The notes: generated from the sequence alone by a model not told the origin. Positions 47,441 through 57,597 are shown, counted from the first letter of the stretch. The stretch is 64,000 nucleotides of DNA from Lacisediminimonas profundi (GCF_008831265.1 NZ_VTTH01000001.1:124001-188000); one strand, 5' to 3'. Numbers and translations are program-made.

Positions 47441-47761
47441 ATGAGCAACACCGAAGTCTGGATCACGATCCTCGCGCTGGGCGTCGCTACCGTGCTCACG
47501 CGTGCCTCCTTCTTCCTGCTGAGCGGAGTCCGCTTGCCGGCCCGCCTGCTGCATGGCCTGCGTTATGCGCCGGCCGCGGCGCTGGCCGCCATCATCGTGC
47601 CCGACTTGCTGGTGTCGGGCGGGCAGGTCACCCTGTCGCTGGCCAACCCGAAACTGCTGGCAGGGGTATCGGCTGCGGTGTTTTTCCTGGTCACCCGTCA
47701 CCTGCTCGGAACCATCCTGTTCGGCATGCTGGCATTCACCCTGCTGCGCCTGTTTCTGTAG
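47441..47761 (+). CDS. azlD: AzlD-type transporter small subunit
   Basis: A 106-residue membrane protein with about four helices (VWITILALGVATVLTRASFFLL; RYAPAAALAAIIVPDLL; LLAGVSAAVFFLVTRHL; TILFGMLAFTLLRLF). AzlD pairs with AzlC to form the exporter, and the 4-base spacing supports that. Confidence 0.9.
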   Translation: MSNTEVWITILALGVATVLTRASFFLLSGVRLPARLLHGLRYAPAAALAAIIVPDLLVSGGQVTLSLANPKLLAGVSAAVFFLVTRHLLGTILFGMLAFTLLRLFL

Positions 47762-47848
47762 CCGCCAGCGGCGGTTGACAAAACGGTTTTGGCAGTCGGG
47801 GGCTGGGGTAGAATACCGGCTTTTCCGTACATATATCCCGTGGCCCAC

Positions 47849-49039
47849 ATGCAATTCAAGCGCTTCAGCGATCTGGCCGAACAAGGCCAACTGCGCGGCA
47901 AACGCGTATTCATCCGTGCCGACCTCAACGTCCCGCAGGACGATGCCGGCAATATCACCGAAGATACGCGCATCCGCGCTTCGGTCCCGGCGATCGCGCA
48001 GGCGCTTGAAGCCGGCGCCGCGGTTATGGTCACGTCCCATCTCGGGCGGCCGACTGAAGGCGAACTGAAGCCGGAAGACTCGCTGGCGCCGATTGCGCAG
48101 CGCCTGTCCGAACTGCTTGGCCGTCCGGTGCCGCTGCGGCAGGACTGGGTCGATGGCGTCGACGTTGCTCCAGGCGACGTGGTGCTGCTGGAGAATTGCC
48201 GGACCAACAAGGGCGAGAAAAAGAACAGCGACGAGCTGGCGCAGAAAATGGCGCGCCTGTGCGACGTCTACGTCAATGACGCGTTTGGCACTGCCCATCG
48301 TGCCGAAGCGACCACGCATGGCATCGCAAAATACGCGCCGGTCGCTTGCGCCGGTCCGCTGCTGGCAGCCGAACTGGATGCGCTGGGCCGTGCCCTGCAC
48401 CAGCCCGGACGTCCGCTGGTCGCGATCGTCGGTGGCTCCAAGGTGTCGTCCAAGCTGACCATCCTGCGCACGCTGGCCGACAAGGTCGACAACCTGATCG
48501 TTGGCGGCGGCATTGCCAATACCTTCATGCTCGCGGCTGGCCTGCAGATCGGCAAATCGCTGGCCGAACCCGACCTGGTGGGCGAAGCCCGCACGATCAT
48601 CGAACTGATGAAGAAACGTGGCGCCTCGGTGCCGATTCCGGTCGACGTCGTCTGCGCCAAGGAGTTTTCGGCCACGGCAAAGGCGACGGTCAAGGCGGTC
48701 GCCGACGTCGAAGCGGACGACATGATCCTCGATATCGGGCCGCAGACGGCAGCCATGCTGGCACAGCAACTGGAAACGGCCGGCACCATAGTCTGGAATG
48801 GCCCGGTCGGCGTGTTCGAATTCGACCAGTTCGGCCAAGGCACCCGGGTGCTGTCCGAGGCCATCGCCGCGTCGCCTGGATTTTCCATCGCAGGCGGTGG
48901 CGATACCCTCGCCGCCATTGCGAAGTACCACATTGCCGACAAGGTCGGCTACATTTCCACCGGTGGCGGTGCCTTTCTGGAGTTCCTGGAGGGGAAGACG
49001 CTGCCGGCAGTCGACATTCTGGAGCAACGCGCAGCCTGA
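47849..49039 (+). CDS. pgk: Phosphoglycerate kinase
   Basis: The glycolytic kinase, 396 residues from the ATG at 47849 ([29 protein letters not shown]). Motifs: [54 protein letters not shown], and the nucleotide site [17 protein letters not shown] with GGGDTLAA. It is the first gene in a co-directional run pgk-pyk-fba. The region to pyk is a 13-bp minisatellite. Confidence 0.96.
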   Translation: MQFKRFSDLAEQGQLRGKRVFIRADLNVPQDDAGNITEDTRIRASVPAIAQALEAGAAVMVTSHLGRPTEGELKPEDSLAPIAQRLSELLGRPVPLRQDWVDGVDVAPGDVVLLENCRTNKGEKKNSDELAQKMARLCDVYVNDAFGTAHRAEATTHGIAKYAPVACAGPLLAAELDALGRALHQPGRPLVAIVGGSKVSSKLTILRTLADKVDNLIVGGGIANTFMLAAGLQIGKSLAEPDLVGEARTIIELMKKRGASVPIPVDVVCAKEFSATAKATVKAVADVEADDMILDIGPQTAAMLAQQLETAGTIVWNGPVGVFEFDQFGQGTRVLSEAIAASPGFSIAGGGDTLAAIAKYHIADKVGYISTGGGAFLEFLEGKTLPAVDILEQRAA

Positions 49040-49050
49040 TCGCAAGAAAG

Positions 49051-49115
49051 GGAGGCAGTACAGGGCGGCAGTACAGGGCGGCAGGACATGGCGGCAGCAC
49101 CGGGTGGCAGGACAA
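49051..49115. repeat. 13-bp tandem repeat, five copies, between pgk and pyk
   Basis: Five contiguous 13-mers of the form GG(A/C/T)GGCAG(T/G/C)AC(A/C)N fill most of the 96-base spacer between pgk and pyk. No gene or terminator fits here. Confidence 0.9.
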
Positions 49116-49135
49116 GCTAAAAAACAGGGACTGGC

Positions 49136-50569
49136 ATGCAAAGAGCGACCAAAATCGTGGTGACCATTGGCCCCGCATCAAGCGACGAAGAGACGCTGAT
49201 GCGGATGATCGGTGCGGGCGCGGACGTGGTGCGCCTGAATTTTTCGCACGGCAAGGCGCAGGACCATATCGACCGTGCCACGCTGGTCCGTAAAGTGGCG
49301 GCCGCCTGTGGACGGGAAATCGCGATCATGGCCGACCTGCAGGGCCCGAAAATCCGGGTCGGCAAGTTCGAGCAGGGCAAGGTGCAGCTGGAGAAGGGCG
49401 CGAAATTCATCCTTGATGCCGAATGCGAACTGGGCACGCAGGACATCGTCGGCCTTGACTACAAGGAGTTGCCGCGCGACCTCAAGGTCGGCGACGTGCT
49501 GCTGCTCAATGATGGCCTGATCGTGCTGGTGGTGGAGCGGGTGCAGGGCAGCCAGATCCACACCGTCGTGCGGGTCGGCGGCGAGCTGTCCAACAACAAG
49601 GGCATCAACCGCCAGGGCGGCGGCCTGACCGCAGCGGCGCTGACGGCCAAGGACATGGAAGACATCAAGACGGCGATGAGCTTCAAGGCCGATTATGTCG
49701 CGGTCTCGTTTCCCAAGAGCGGCACCGACATGGTGATGGCGCGCCAGCTGGCCAACATCGCCGGCGAGCCCTTCGGCCATCGGCCGCTGATGATCGCCAA
49801 GATCGAGCGCGCCGAAGCCATACCGGCGCTGCAGGACATACTCGATCATTCCGACGGCATCATGGTGGCCCGCGGCGACCTTGCGGTCGAAGTCGGCAAC
49901 GCTGCCGTTCCGGCGCTGCAAAAACGCATGATCCGGATGGCGCGCCATTCCAACAAACTCACCATCACTGCCACGCAGATGATGGAATCGATGATCGTCA
50001 ATGCGGTGCCGACCCGCGCCGAAGTCTCGGACGTGGCAAATGCGGTGCTGGATGGCAGCGACGCCGTGATGACCTCGGCCGAGACCGCTTCCGGCCGCTA
50101 CCCGGTCGAGACGGTCGAGGCGATGGCAGCAATCTGCCTGGAAGCCGAGAAATCGGAAAATTTCCAGCTCGATGCCGATTTCCTGAACGTCACCTTCAGC
50201 CGCATCGACCAGTCCATTGCGTACGGTGCACTGTTTACCGCCTGCCACCTGCGGGTCAGGGCCATCATTGCGCTGACCGAATCCGGTTCCACGGCGCTAT
50301 GGATGAGCCGGCACGACATCGACGTCCCGATCTACGCCCTGACGCCCAACCTGGCGACCGCGCGCAAGGCTGCCCTTTACCGCAACGTGACGGCGATGGA
50401 ACTGTCGCAAGCCGCGCCCAGCGAGGAAGTGCTGAAAGCGGCGCAGGACTTGCTGTTGGCCAAGGGGCTGGTCGCCAGAGGTGACATGATAGTCGTCACC
50501 TGGGGCGAGCCCATGGGGCAGAGCGGCGGCACCAATGCGCTGAAGATCATGAAAGTCGGCGACCACTGA
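49136..50569 (+). CDS. pyk: Pyruvate kinase
   Basis: It transfers phosphate from phosphoenolpyruvate to ADP. The 477 residues include KIVVTIGPASSDEETLMRMI, VVRLNFSHGKAQDH, ADLQGPKIRVG, the catalytic-lysine segment LMIAKIERAEAIPAL, and DGIMVARGDLAVE. The K+/effector helix ATQMMESMI and the SAETASGRYPVE loop follow, with an allosteric C-terminal domain. It ends in GGTNALKIMKVG, typical of proteobacterial PykA-type enzymes. Confidence 0.96.
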   Translation: MQRATKIVVTIGPASSDEETLMRMIGAGADVVRLNFSHGKAQDHIDRATLVRKVAAACGREIAIMADLQGPKIRVGKFEQGKVQLEKGAKFILDAECELGTQDIVGLDYKELPRDLKVGDVLLLNDGLIVLVVERVQGSQIHTVVRVGGELSNNKGINRQGGGLTAAALTAKDMEDIKTAMSFKADYVAVSFPKSGTDMVMARQLANIAGEPFGHRPLMIAKIERAEAIPALQDILDHSDGIMVARGDLAVEVGNAAVPALQKRMIRMARHSNKLTITATQMMESMIVNAVPTRAEVSDVANAVLDGSDAVMTSAETASGRYPVETVEAMAAICLEAEKSENFQLDADFLNVTFSRIDQSIAYGALFTACHLRVRAIIALTESGSTALWMSRHDIDVPIYALTPNLATARKAALYRNVTAMELSQAAPSEEVLKAAQDLLLAKGLVARGDMIVVTWGEPMGQSGGTNALKIMKVGDH

Positions 50570-50596
50570 ATTCATTTTTATATCCGGAGAAATAAC

Positions 50597-51661
50597 ATGC
50601 CTCTCGTATCAATGCGCCAATTGCTGGACCACGCCGCCGAGAACGGCTATGGCTTGCCAGCGTTCAATGTCAACAACCTTGAACAGGTGACGGCGATCAT
50701 GCAGGCGGCCGACGAAGTCAACGCCCCGGTCATCATGCAGGCCTCGGCCGGCGCCCGCAAATATGCCGGCGAAGCCTTCCTGCGCCACCTGATCTCGGCG
50801 GCGGTGGAAGCCTATCCGCACATTCCGGTCGTGATGCACCAGGACCACGGCCAGTCGCCGGCGGTCTGCATGGCGGCGATCAAGTCCGGCTTCTCGTCGG
50901 TCATGATGGACGGCTCGTTGATGGAAGATGGCAAGTCGGTCGCCAGCTACGAATACAACATCGAAGTGTCGCGCAAGGTGGTCGAGTTCTCGCATTCGAT
51001 CGGCGTCACCGTGGAAGCAGAACTCGGCGTGCTGGGTTCGCTCGAAACCATGATGGGCGACAAGGAAGACGGCCACGGCGCCGATGGCAAGATGACGCGC
51101 GAGCAGTTGCTGACCGACGTTGCACAGGCCGCCGATTTCGTCCGCCAGACCCAGTGCGACGCGCTGGCGATTGCGATCGGGACTTCACATGGTGCCTACA
51201 AGTTTTCGCGCAAGCCGACTGGTGACATCCTCGCCATCGACCGCATCAGGGAAATCCACGCCCGCATTCCCAACACCCATCTGGTGATGCACGGTTCTTC
51301 GTCGGTGCCGCAGGAATTGCTGGCCGAGATCCGCGAATTCGGCGGCGACATGAAGGAAACCTATGGCGTGCCGGTCGAAGAGATCCAGGAAGGCATCAAG
51401 CATGGCGTGCGCAAGATCAACATCGACACCGACATCCGGCTGGCGATGACGGGCGCGATCCGCCGTTACCTGATGGAGAATCCGTCCAAGTTCGATCCGC
51501 GCGATTACCTGAAGCCGGCGCGCGAAGCAGCCAAGCTGGTCTGCAAGGCACGCTACCTGTCGTTCGGCTGCGAGGGCCAGGCCGGCCGCATCAAGCCAAT
51601 GTCGCTGGAACAGATGGCCGAGCGTTACAAGAAGGGCGAACTGGCGCAGATCGTCCAGTAA
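50597..51661 (+). CDS. fba: Class II fructose-bisphosphate aldolase
   Basis: A zinc-dependent aldolase of 354 residues, of the class IIB/CbbA type found in betaproteobacteria. Features: [30 protein letters not shown] with catalytic and zinc-binding residues, [47 protein letters not shown] and [14 protein letters not shown], then [20 protein letters not shown]. It works in glycolysis and gluconeogenesis and may also serve a Calvin cycle if one exists. It completes the glycolytic trio. Confidence 0.95.
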   Translation: MPLVSMRQLLDHAAENGYGLPAFNVNNLEQVTAIMQAADEVNAPVIMQASAGARKYAGEAFLRHLISAAVEAYPHIPVVMHQDHGQSPAVCMAAIKSGFSSVMMDGSLMEDGKSVASYEYNIEVSRKVVEFSHSIGVTVEAELGVLGSLETMMGDKEDGHGADGKMTREQLLTDVAQAADFVRQTQCDALAIAIGTSHGAYKFSRKPTGDILAIDRIREIHARIPNTHLVMHGSSSVPQELLAEIREFGGDMKETYGVPVEEIQEGIKHGVRKINIDTDIRLAMTGAIRRYLMENPSKFDPRDYLKPAREAAKLVCKARYLSFGCEGQAGRIKPMSLEQMAERYKKGELAQIVQ

Positions 51662-51688
51662 GCGCTGGTCCTGCCTGCAGCATCCATC

Positions 51689-51723
51689 GCCCGCCGTCCT
51701 CGCAAGAGCCGGCGGGCAAAAAC
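51689..51723 (+). terminator. Probable terminator after fba
   Basis: Arms GCCCGCCG (51689-51696) and CGGCGGGC (51710-51717) with a 13-base loop, followed by AAAAACTTTT rather than a clean T run. It separates the glycolytic genes from purC. Confidence 0.55.
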
Positions 51724-51754
51724 TTTTGACTATGCACACAATCCGGACCATCCC

Positions 51755-52651
51755 ATGAGCAGCCTCTACCAGTCCACCATTACCTCCCTTCCGCTGCTGG
51801 GCCGCGGCAAGGTGCGCGACAACTATGCGGTCGGCGACGACAAGCTGTTGATCGTCACCACCGACCGCTTGTCCGCTTTTGACGTCGTGATGAACGAGCC
51901 GATTCCGGGCAAGGGCCGGGTCCTGAACCAGATGTCGAACTTCTGGTTTGACAAGCTCGCTGGCATCGTGCCGAACCACCTGACCGGCATCGAGCCGGAA
52001 ACCGTGGTCGCGCCAGGTGAAGTGGAACAGGTGCGCGGCCGCGCCGTGGTGGCCAAGCGACTGACGCCGATCATGGTGGAAGCCGTGGTGCGCGGCTACA
52101 TCATCGGATCCGGGTGGAAGGACTACCAGCAGACCGGTTCGGTGTGCGGCATTGCGCTGCCGGCCGGCCTGCGCCAGGCCGACAAGCTGTCCGAGCCGCT
52201 GTTCACGCCGGCGGCCAAGGCCGAACTCGGCGAGCATGACGAAAACATCAGTTTCGCCGACATGACCCAGCGCATCGGCGCCGACCTGGCCAACAAGATC
52301 CGCGACATCAGCATTGCGCTCTACCAGGCTGCGGCCGACTACGCGGCCACGCGCGGCATCATCATTGCCGACACCAAATTCGAATTCGGCCTGGACCAGG
52401 ACGGCACGCTGCACCTGATGGACGAAGTGTTGACCGCCGATTCGTCGCGCTTCTGGCCAGCCGATTCCTACCAGCCGGGAATTTCGCCACCGTCGTTCGA
52501 CAAGCAATTCGTGCGCGACTACCTCGAAACCGTGACCTCGTGGAACAAGTCGGCGCCGGCGCCGACGCTGCCGCCCGAAGTGATCGCAAAGACCGGTGAA
52601 AAATACCGCGAGGCGCTGGAGCGCCTGACCGGACAGAAACTGAAGGATTGA
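51755..52651 (+). CDS. purC: SAICAR synthase
   Basis: It joins CAIR and aspartate in purine synthesis. The 298-residue protein has [77 protein letters not shown], and [15 protein letters not shown]. It is of the longer yeast-like type common in betaproteobacteria. purE follows after one base. Confidence 0.96.
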   Translation: MSSLYQSTITSLPLLGRGKVRDNYAVGDDKLLIVTTDRLSAFDVVMNEPIPGKGRVLNQMSNFWFDKLAGIVPNHLTGIEPETVVAPGEVEQVRGRAVVAKRLTPIMVEAVVRGYIIGSGWKDYQQTGSVCGIALPAGLRQADKLSEPLFTPAAKAELGEHDENISFADMTQRIGADLANKIRDISIALYQAAADYAATRGIIIADTKFEFGLDQDGTLHLMDEVLTADSSRFWPADSYQPGISPPSFDKQFVRDYLETVTSWNKSAPAPTLPPEVIAKTGEKYREALERLTGQKLKD

Positions 52652-52652
52652 T

Positions 52653-53174
52653 ATGAGCAACGGATCCAAGGGAGCACAAGGTGCAGGCGCAGGCATGGTC
52701 GTCGGCGTGGTGATGGGCTCCTCGTCGGACTGGGATGTGATGCAGCACGCCGTGGCGATCCTGAAGGAATTCGGCATTGCGCATGAGGCCCGCGTGGTGT
52801 CGGCGCACCGGATGCCGGACGACATGTTTTCCTATGCCGAGGCCGCGCGCGGACGCGGCCTGCGCGCGATCATCGCCGGCGCCGGCGGTGCAGCGCACTT
52901 GCCCGGCATGCTGGCCGCCAAGACCATCGTGCCGGTGCTTGGCGTGCCGGTCCCGTCCAAATACCTGCGGGGAGAAGACTCGCTGTTGTCGATCGTGCAG
53001 ATGCCGCGCGGGATTCCCGTTTCGACATTTGCGATCGGTGAAGCGGGTGCCGCCAACGCCGCGCTGGCTGCGGTCGCCATGCTTGCCACCACCGACGACG
53101 CACTGGCGGAGAAGCTGGAGGCGTTCCGGCGCAAGCAAAGCGACGTCGCGCGCGCCATGGCACTACCAGAATGA
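52653..53174 (+). CDS. purE: N5-CAIR mutase
   Basis: It rearranges N5-CAIR to CAIR. The 173 residues contain [59 protein letters not shown] and [19 protein letters not shown]. It overlaps purK by 4 bases, and the two enzymes act in sequence. Confidence 0.97.
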   Translation: MSNGSKGAQGAGAGMVVGVVMGSSSDWDVMQHAVAILKEFGIAHEARVVSAHRMPDDMFSYAEAARGRGLRAIIAGAGGAAHLPGMLAAKTIVPVLGVPVPSKYLRGEDSLLSIVQMPRGIPVSTFAIGEAGAANAALAAVAMLATTDDALAEKLEAFRRKQSDVARAMALPE

Positions 53175-54376
53175 GCAGCAAGCACGCCACTTTCCTGCCA
53201 TCTGCAACGCCGCCCGCATGGCTGGGCGTGATGGGAGGCGGCCAGCTCGGCCGCATGTTCGCGCACGCTGCGCAGGCAATGGGCTACAAGGTCGCCGTGC
53301 TGGAACCGGCGCGTGACTGCCCGGCGGGCCAGGCTGCCGATCACCTGCTGTGCGCCGGTTACGACGACCCGGCCGCGCTCGACGAACTGGCCGCCCAATG
53401 CGTGGCCGTCACGACTGAATTCGAGAACGTTCCGGCCCAGAGCCTGGCCCACCTGGCGCAGCGCATCGTGGTCGCGCCGGCGGCCGAGTGCGTGTCGATC
53501 GCCCAGGACCGCATCGCCGAAAAACGATTCTTCACCCAATGCGCCGGCCAGTCCGGCGTGCTGCCCGCCCCTTATCGTGAAATCCTGTCGGTGGAGGACA
53601 TCGCAGGCATACCCGACGATTTGCTGCCCGGCATCCTGAAGACCGTGCGCATGGGGTATGACGGCAAGGGGCAGGTCCGCGTCACCACCCGCCAGCAGGC
53701 GCGCGACGCCTTCGAGAACCTGAAGGGCGTGCCCTGCGTGCTCGAGAAAATGCTGCCGCTGGCCTATGAAGTTTCGGTCCTGACCGCGCGCGGCGCCGAT
53801 GGCCAGGCGGTGGTCTACCCGATTGCCGAGAACGTGCATCGCGACGGCATCCTGTTCACCACCACCGTACCCGGCCCGAACGTGACTGCGGAATGCGCGA
53901 GCAGGGCGCAGGCGGCAGCGCTGTCCATCATCGGACAGCTCGGTTACGTCGGCGTGCTGTGCATAGAATTTTTCGTGTTGCAGGATGGTTCGCTGGTGGT
54001 CAACGAGATGGCCCCGCGGCCGCACAACAGTGGTCATTACACGATCGACGCCTGCGTCACCAGCCAGTTCGCACAGCAGGTGCGGGCGATGGCGGGACTG
54101 CCGCTGGGCGAGACGCGCCAGCATTCGCCGGCGGTGATGCTCAATATCCTTGGCGACATCTGGTTCAATGGCGACGACGATCCGCTCGAGCCCTGCTGGG
54201 ACAAAGTGCTGGCACTGCCCGGCGCCAACCTGCATCTTTACGGCAAGGACGATCCGCGCCGCGGACGCAAGATGGGCCATGTCACCTTCGTTGCGCCGAC
54301 GCTGGAAGAGGCGCAGCAGCACTTCCGCGACGCCTGCGTGATGCTCGGCATCGCGGCCGGACGGTTTCGCGGCTGA
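53171..54376 (+). CDS. purK: N5-carboxyaminoimidazole ribonucleotide synthase
   Basis: An ATP-grasp enzyme that carboxylates AIR to N5-CAIR, feeding PurE. The 401 residues show [36 protein letters not shown], a DRIAEKRFF block, [28 protein letters not shown] and [19 protein letters not shown]. The start ATG overlaps the purE stop (ATGA). sua5 starts 4 bases after its stop. Confidence 0.96.
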   Translation: MSSKHATFLPSATPPAWLGVMGGGQLGRMFAHAAQAMGYKVAVLEPARDCPAGQAADHLLCAGYDDPAALDELAAQCVAVTTEFENVPAQSLAHLAQRIVVAPAAECVSIAQDRIAEKRFFTQCAGQSGVLPAPYREILSVEDIAGIPDDLLPGILKTVRMGYDGKGQVRVTTRQQARDAFENLKGVPCVLEKMLPLAYEVSVLTARGADGQAVVYPIAENVHRDGILFTTTVPGPNVTAECASRAQAAALSIIGQLGYVGVLCIEFFVLQDGSLVVNEMAPRPHNSGHYTIDACVTSQFAQQVRAMAGLPLGETRQHSPAVMLNILGDIWFNGDDDPLEPCWDKVLALPGANLHLYGKDDPRRGRKMGHVTFVAPTLEEAQQHFRDACVMLGIAAGRFRG

Positions 54377-54380
54377 TACG

Positions 54381-55430
54381 GTGAGCGCCGACACCAGGAA
54401 TCCGCCTCTCGACCTGCCGGCGATAAAGGCTGCGGCCCGCCTGCTGGAACAGGGTCGGCTGGTCGCGTTCCCGACCGAAACCGTGTACGGACTCGGCGCC
54501 GACGCCGAGAATCCGGCAGCGGTTGCCCGTATCTTCGAGGCCAAGGGTCGGCCTTCCGATCATCCGCTGATCGTGCATCTTTCTCCGCAAGCCGACCTGG
54601 CGCGCTGGGCGGCGGACATTCCCGACGAGGCGAGGCGGTTGATCGAGGTTTTCTGGCCGGGTCCGCTGACCCTGATCCTGAAGCGCGCGGCCGGGATTCC
54701 AGATACGGTCTCCGGCGGCCAGGACACGATCGGCCTGCGCTGTCCTTCACATCCGGTGGCGCTGGCGCTGCTGCATGAATTCAGGCAAGGGCAGGGCGGC
54801 ATTGCCGGGCCATCGGCCAATCGCTTCGGCCATGTCAGCCCGACCACTGCGCAGCATGTGCGCGAGGAGTTCGGCGAATCGCATCCCTTGATTGGCTGCA
54901 TCCTGGAAGGCGGGCAAAGCGAGGTCGGTATCGAATCGACCATCATCGACCTGTCGCGCTTGTCCTCGCACGGGCCGGTGTTGCTGCGGCCAGGGCGGCT
55001 GTCGGCACAGGAGATCGGTGATGTGCTCGGTTGCGCAGTCGCTTTGCCGGACCTTGCTGCACCGCGCGCGTCGGGCACGCTGGATGCGCATTACGCGCCC
55101 GCCACGGCACTGGCGCTGGTGCCGGGAGAACAGCTTGCACAGGTCTTGCAGGAACTGACTGCGAAGGGGCGCCGGCTAGCCCTGATGCATCATTCTGCGC
55201 TGCCGGCCAATGCAGTTTCCGGGACAATACTCGCGACGATACGAATGCAGGCCGAGCCTGCCCCCTATGCCCATGATTTGTACGCCAGGCTGCGTGCCCT
55301 GGATCATGCAGGTGCGGAACTGATCGTGGTGGAAGCGCCGCCGACCGGTTCCGGCTGGGAAGCCGTCAACGACCGGCTGCGGCGCTCGGCCTTTGACTCG
55401 GTGGGTGTACTGTCTCGCTTGTTGGCCTAG
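54381..55430 (+). CDS. sua5: L-threonylcarbamoyladenylate synthase (Sua5 type)
   Basis: It makes threonylcarbamoyl-AMP for t6A37 modification of ANN-decoding tRNAs. The start is a GTG at 54381 (MSADTRNPP). The 349 residues comprise a YrdC domain (AAARLLEQGRLVAFPTETVYGLG, FEAKGRPSDHPLIVH, GPSANRFGHVSPTTAQHV, SEVGIESTIID) and a C-terminal Sua5 domain after the RASGTLDAHYAPAT linker. Its place at the end of the purC-purE-purK run is common in Burkholderiales. Confidence 0.94.
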   Translation: MSADTRNPPLDLPAIKAAARLLEQGRLVAFPTETVYGLGADAENPAAVARIFEAKGRPSDHPLIVHLSPQADLARWAADIPDEARRLIEVFWPGPLTLILKRAAGIPDTVSGGQDTIGLRCPSHPVALALLHEFRQGQGGIAGPSANRFGHVSPTTAQHVREEFGESHPLIGCILEGGQSEVGIESTIIDLSRLSSHGPVLLRPGRLSAQEIGDVLGCAVALPDLAAPRASGTLDAHYAPATALALVPGEQLAQVLQELTAKGRRLALMHHSALPANAVSGTILATIRMQAEPAPYAHDLYARLRALDHAGAELIVVEAPPTGSGWEAVNDRLRRSAFDSVGVLSRLLA

Positions 55431-55435
55431 CGACT

Positions 55436-55684
55436 TCATCCCCACTTCAATTTCATCACCACGATCGCCAGCGCCAGCACCAGGGTCACCACGTTCGCAA
55501 TGATCATCGGCCAGGACGAGGTCATTACCCCGTAGGCCAGCCACAAGGCCACGCCGATGCTGAACACCACGTACATGCCGAGCGACACATCGTTGACGCG
55601 GCGCGTGCGCCAGGCTTGCAGGACCTGCGGCACCAGGGCGGCGGTGGTCATGATCCCGGCAAGCGTGCCGATCAGGTCTTGCAT
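55436..55684 (-). CDS. SemiSWEET-type PQ-loop transporter
   Basis: An 82-residue protein with three membrane helices and a PQ motif in the first (TAALVPQVLQAWRTRRVNDVSLGMYVVF). SemiSWEETs form dimers that move sugars down their gradient. VNDVSLGMY is the conserved PQ-loop partner sequence. It is only 5 bases from the end of the convergent sua5 and 6 bases after the flavin reductase, which may share its transcript. The substrate cannot be predicted. Confidence 0.87.
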   Translation of the reverse strand: MQDLIGTLAGIMTTAALVPQVLQAWRTRRVNDVSLGMYVVFSIGVALWLAYGVMTSSWPMIIANVVTLVLALAIVVMKLKWG

Positions 55685-55690
55685 GTCGAC

Positions 55691-56206
55691 TCAGGCCGTG
55701 CTGACGAAGCGGCCGCCGTGGAATACCAGCGCAGGCTTCGGATCGACGGCGCAGCTCTCGACTTCGCCGACGAAGATGACGTGGTCGCCTTCCGGGTAAC
55801 GGCTGCGGTTGTGGCACTCGAACCAGGCGGCGACGCCTTTCAGGACCGGCAGGCCGGTGCGCGACAATTCGAAGTCGACGCCGTCGAAACGGTTGTCGAA
55901 CCGCCGCGCGAATCGGTCCGCCAGTCCGGCTTGATCGCCGGCCAGCACATTGATCACGTAGTGCGAATTGTCGGTGAACACCGGCAAGCTGTTTGACCGG
56001 GTGGCAAGGCTCCACAACACCAGAGGCGGATCCAGCGACACTGAATTGAAGGAGCTGGCGGTCAGTCCCATGAAGCTGCCATCGTCCAGACGGGTAGTGA
56101 TGATGGTCACGCCGGTCGCAAACTGCGACAGCGCAAGTCGAAAATGGCGGGTATCAAAATCAGGTGCATGGGCCGGCGGGAATGGGGAGGACATCGTGGT
56201 ACACAT
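55691..56206 (-). CDS. Flavin reductase-like FMN-binding protein
   Basis: A split-barrel flavin-binding domain, about 171 residues from the ATG at 56206 (MCTTMSSPFPP); the ATG at 56194 is equally possible and one at 56293 is unlikely. Family features: FRLALSQFATGVTIITTRL, GLTASSFNSVSLDPPLVLWSL, HYVINVLAGDQAGLADRFA, and GDHVIFVGEVESC. Such proteins reduce FMN or FAD with NAD(P)H for two-component monooxygenases. No monooxygenase gene is beside it. Confidence 0.88.
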   Translation of the reverse strand: MCTTMSSPFPPAHAPDFDTRHFRLALSQFATGVTIITTRLDDGSFMGLTASSFNSVSLDPPLVLWSLATRSNSLPVFTDNSHYVINVLAGDQAGLADRFARRFDNRFDGVDFELSRTGLPVLKGVAAWFECHNRSRYPEGDHVIFVGEVESCAVDPKPALVFHGGRFVSTA

Positions 56207-56298
56207 CAGGAGGAGGGCTCCATTATGCCGAAAAACGCATTTTCTTTTGCGCCGGCTGGCATCGTGAGTAGAATCTGGCGTGCTCCAGCTCATATGCC

Positions 56299-56922
56299 AT
56301 GAACCTTTTTGAAACCTTGCGCGCCCACGGCCGCGAAATTCCCGACCGCGTCGCCACTTCGTCGCCGCGTCATCGCCTCACCACCTTCCGCAAGTTGTGG
56401 TCGCGCATCGAGCGCAGTAGCGCCCGGATGCAGGGGGAATGGCTGGTCGAACCGGGCGATGTCGTGATCTATGCAGGACATGCCCACCCGGATGCGCTGG
56501 TGCTGTGGCTGGCGCTGGCGCGACTGGGGGCGGTGTTGGTGCCGCTGGAAAGCGCCGCGATGATCGGGCAGGCCGGCAACATTGCGGAGCAGCATGACGC
56601 CAGGCTCCTGCTGCATGATGACGACATGCCGGCGCTGCAGTCCGGCGATTTCTGCGCCTGCCTCCCCTTGTCGACCTTGTTTGCCAGCCGCTGCGATCAC
56701 GAGGCCCGCGACTGCCGGGAATCGACTGCGGACATCAGCCTGCTGCAACTGGATCCGGAAGCCCCGCACGCCCGGCAAGCCGCATTCAGCATCGATTCCC
56801 TGCTCGATCACGCCGGCGCCCCGGCCGCCTGGCCGACAGCGCAAGCCCTGTTCGATCCGCAGCGCTTGCGCCAGCAGATACTGCCGGCGCTGGCACAGGG
56901 CATTCCGCTGGCGATGGAGTAG
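56299..56922 (+). CDS. Stand-alone N-terminal domain of an AMP-forming acyl-CoA synthetase (ANL) protein
   Basis: A 207-residue protein resembling the first third of ANL-superfamily ligases: MNLFETLRAHGREIPDRVATSSPRHRLTTF, RIERSSARMQ, GDVVIYAGHAHPDALVLWLALARLGAVLVPLESA. The ATP-binding P-loop (normally YTSGTTGxPK) and the C-terminal lid are absent, so it cannot be a complete ligase. The frame is clean and ends QGIPLAME, so it looks maintained rather than freshly broken. It diverges from the flavin reductase gene. Function unknown; possibly a regulator or a shortened paralogue. Confidence 0.6.
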   Translation: MNLFETLRAHGREIPDRVATSSPRHRLTTFRKLWSRIERSSARMQGEWLVEPGDVVIYAGHAHPDALVLWLALARLGAVLVPLESAAMIGQAGNIAEQHDARLLLHDDDMPALQSGDFCACLPLSTLFASRCDHEARDCRESTADISLLQLDPEAPHARQAAFSIDSLLDHAGAPAAWPTAQALFDPQRLRQQILPALAQGIPLAME

Positions 56923-56943
56923 GCAGATCCGCATCCTGCAAGA

Positions 56944-57011
56944 GCGTCGATGCCCGATCGACCTTGTAGCTCCTTCCCCTTGAAAGGGCGGGAGCGTTCT
57001 TGGCGTGCCCC
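56944..57011 (-). repeat. Dispersed intergenic hairpin element, copy 3 (reverse orientation)
   Basis: The reverse complement reads GGCACGCCAAGAACGCTCCC, a CTTTCAAGGGG core, GTCGATCGGGCATCGACGC, matching copies 1 and 2 in the same block order. It follows the stand-alone ANL-domain gene by 21 bases. Confidence 0.75.
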
Positions 57012-57322
57012 GATCTGCGCTATGAATGCCGAATATGGGTAATGCTCAGGCCAGGGGCGCGGGTATCCATGGGAATCTCTGCCGTTCTTTGCGTTTCTCT
57101 GAACAGAGCTGTCGCCGATTTGAAGCTTCGAAGACCATTAAGAGTCAACGGTGCGCCGGGCATCGGTATAAGACACTTCATGGGGTTGGCTGATTAGGTA
57201 AGCGGCACACAGCCGAGGGATCATCTCTCGCGAGCGTCGCATTGGATTAGCCCAGACATCCGCGTCTGGTTGGCTATCGAAGCGGACGTTGGCCAAGTGG
57301 GTTTTGACCTATTTTTCTTTGG

Positions 57323-57366
57323 TTCCTTTCTTTTTTCAAAAGAAAGGAATACACCCGCCGGGGTGT
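57323..57366. repeat. Tandem hairpins in the 56.9-57.6 kb spacer
   Basis: The first hairpin is a perfect 12-bp TTCCTTTCTTTT/AAAAGAAAGGAA stem with a 3-base loop. The second is a 6-bp ACACCC/GGGTGT stem one base later. The first could act as a terminator on the minus strand. It may be part of a wider repeat family. Confidence 0.6.
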
Positions 57367-57597
57367 CTCCCGGCTTCACACCGACAACCATCAAACCCAG
57401 CCACACGAACCGCAAGCCAAAGAGCCGAAAAACCACAAAACCGCTCACCCACGGTTATGGGTAATGATCAGCCTTGATAGGGAGGGCGCTACCGTAGTCA
57501 TTTGGCCACAGGCAACGAACCCGCGCAGCGATTCGGTTACAGTACCGGTAAGCGGAATTCACATTCCAATCGACACTGACATTGACGGAGAATCTTG

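Larger units (their letters stand above)
56923..57597. other. 675-base intergenic region with repeat element and hairpins
   Basis: It contains copy 3 of the dispersed element (56944-57011), a T-rich segment with a perfect 12-bp hairpin (57323-57334 with 57338-57349, loop TTC), and directly after it ACACCC-GCCG-GGGTGT (57351-57366). Short frames through it are Ser/Lys/Pro-rich and not protein-like by eye. The sequence is richer in A and T than its neighbours. No gene is called. Confidence 0.55.

Noticed and set aside
47775-47814. TTGACA and TAGAAT as a pgk promoter
   Set aside because: The two hexamers are 28 bases apart, far from the usual 16-18.
57000-57197. A 65-codon frame in the 56.9-57.6 kb spacer
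   Set aside because: It begins inside the dispersed repeat element and has no family resemblance or convincing ribosome site.
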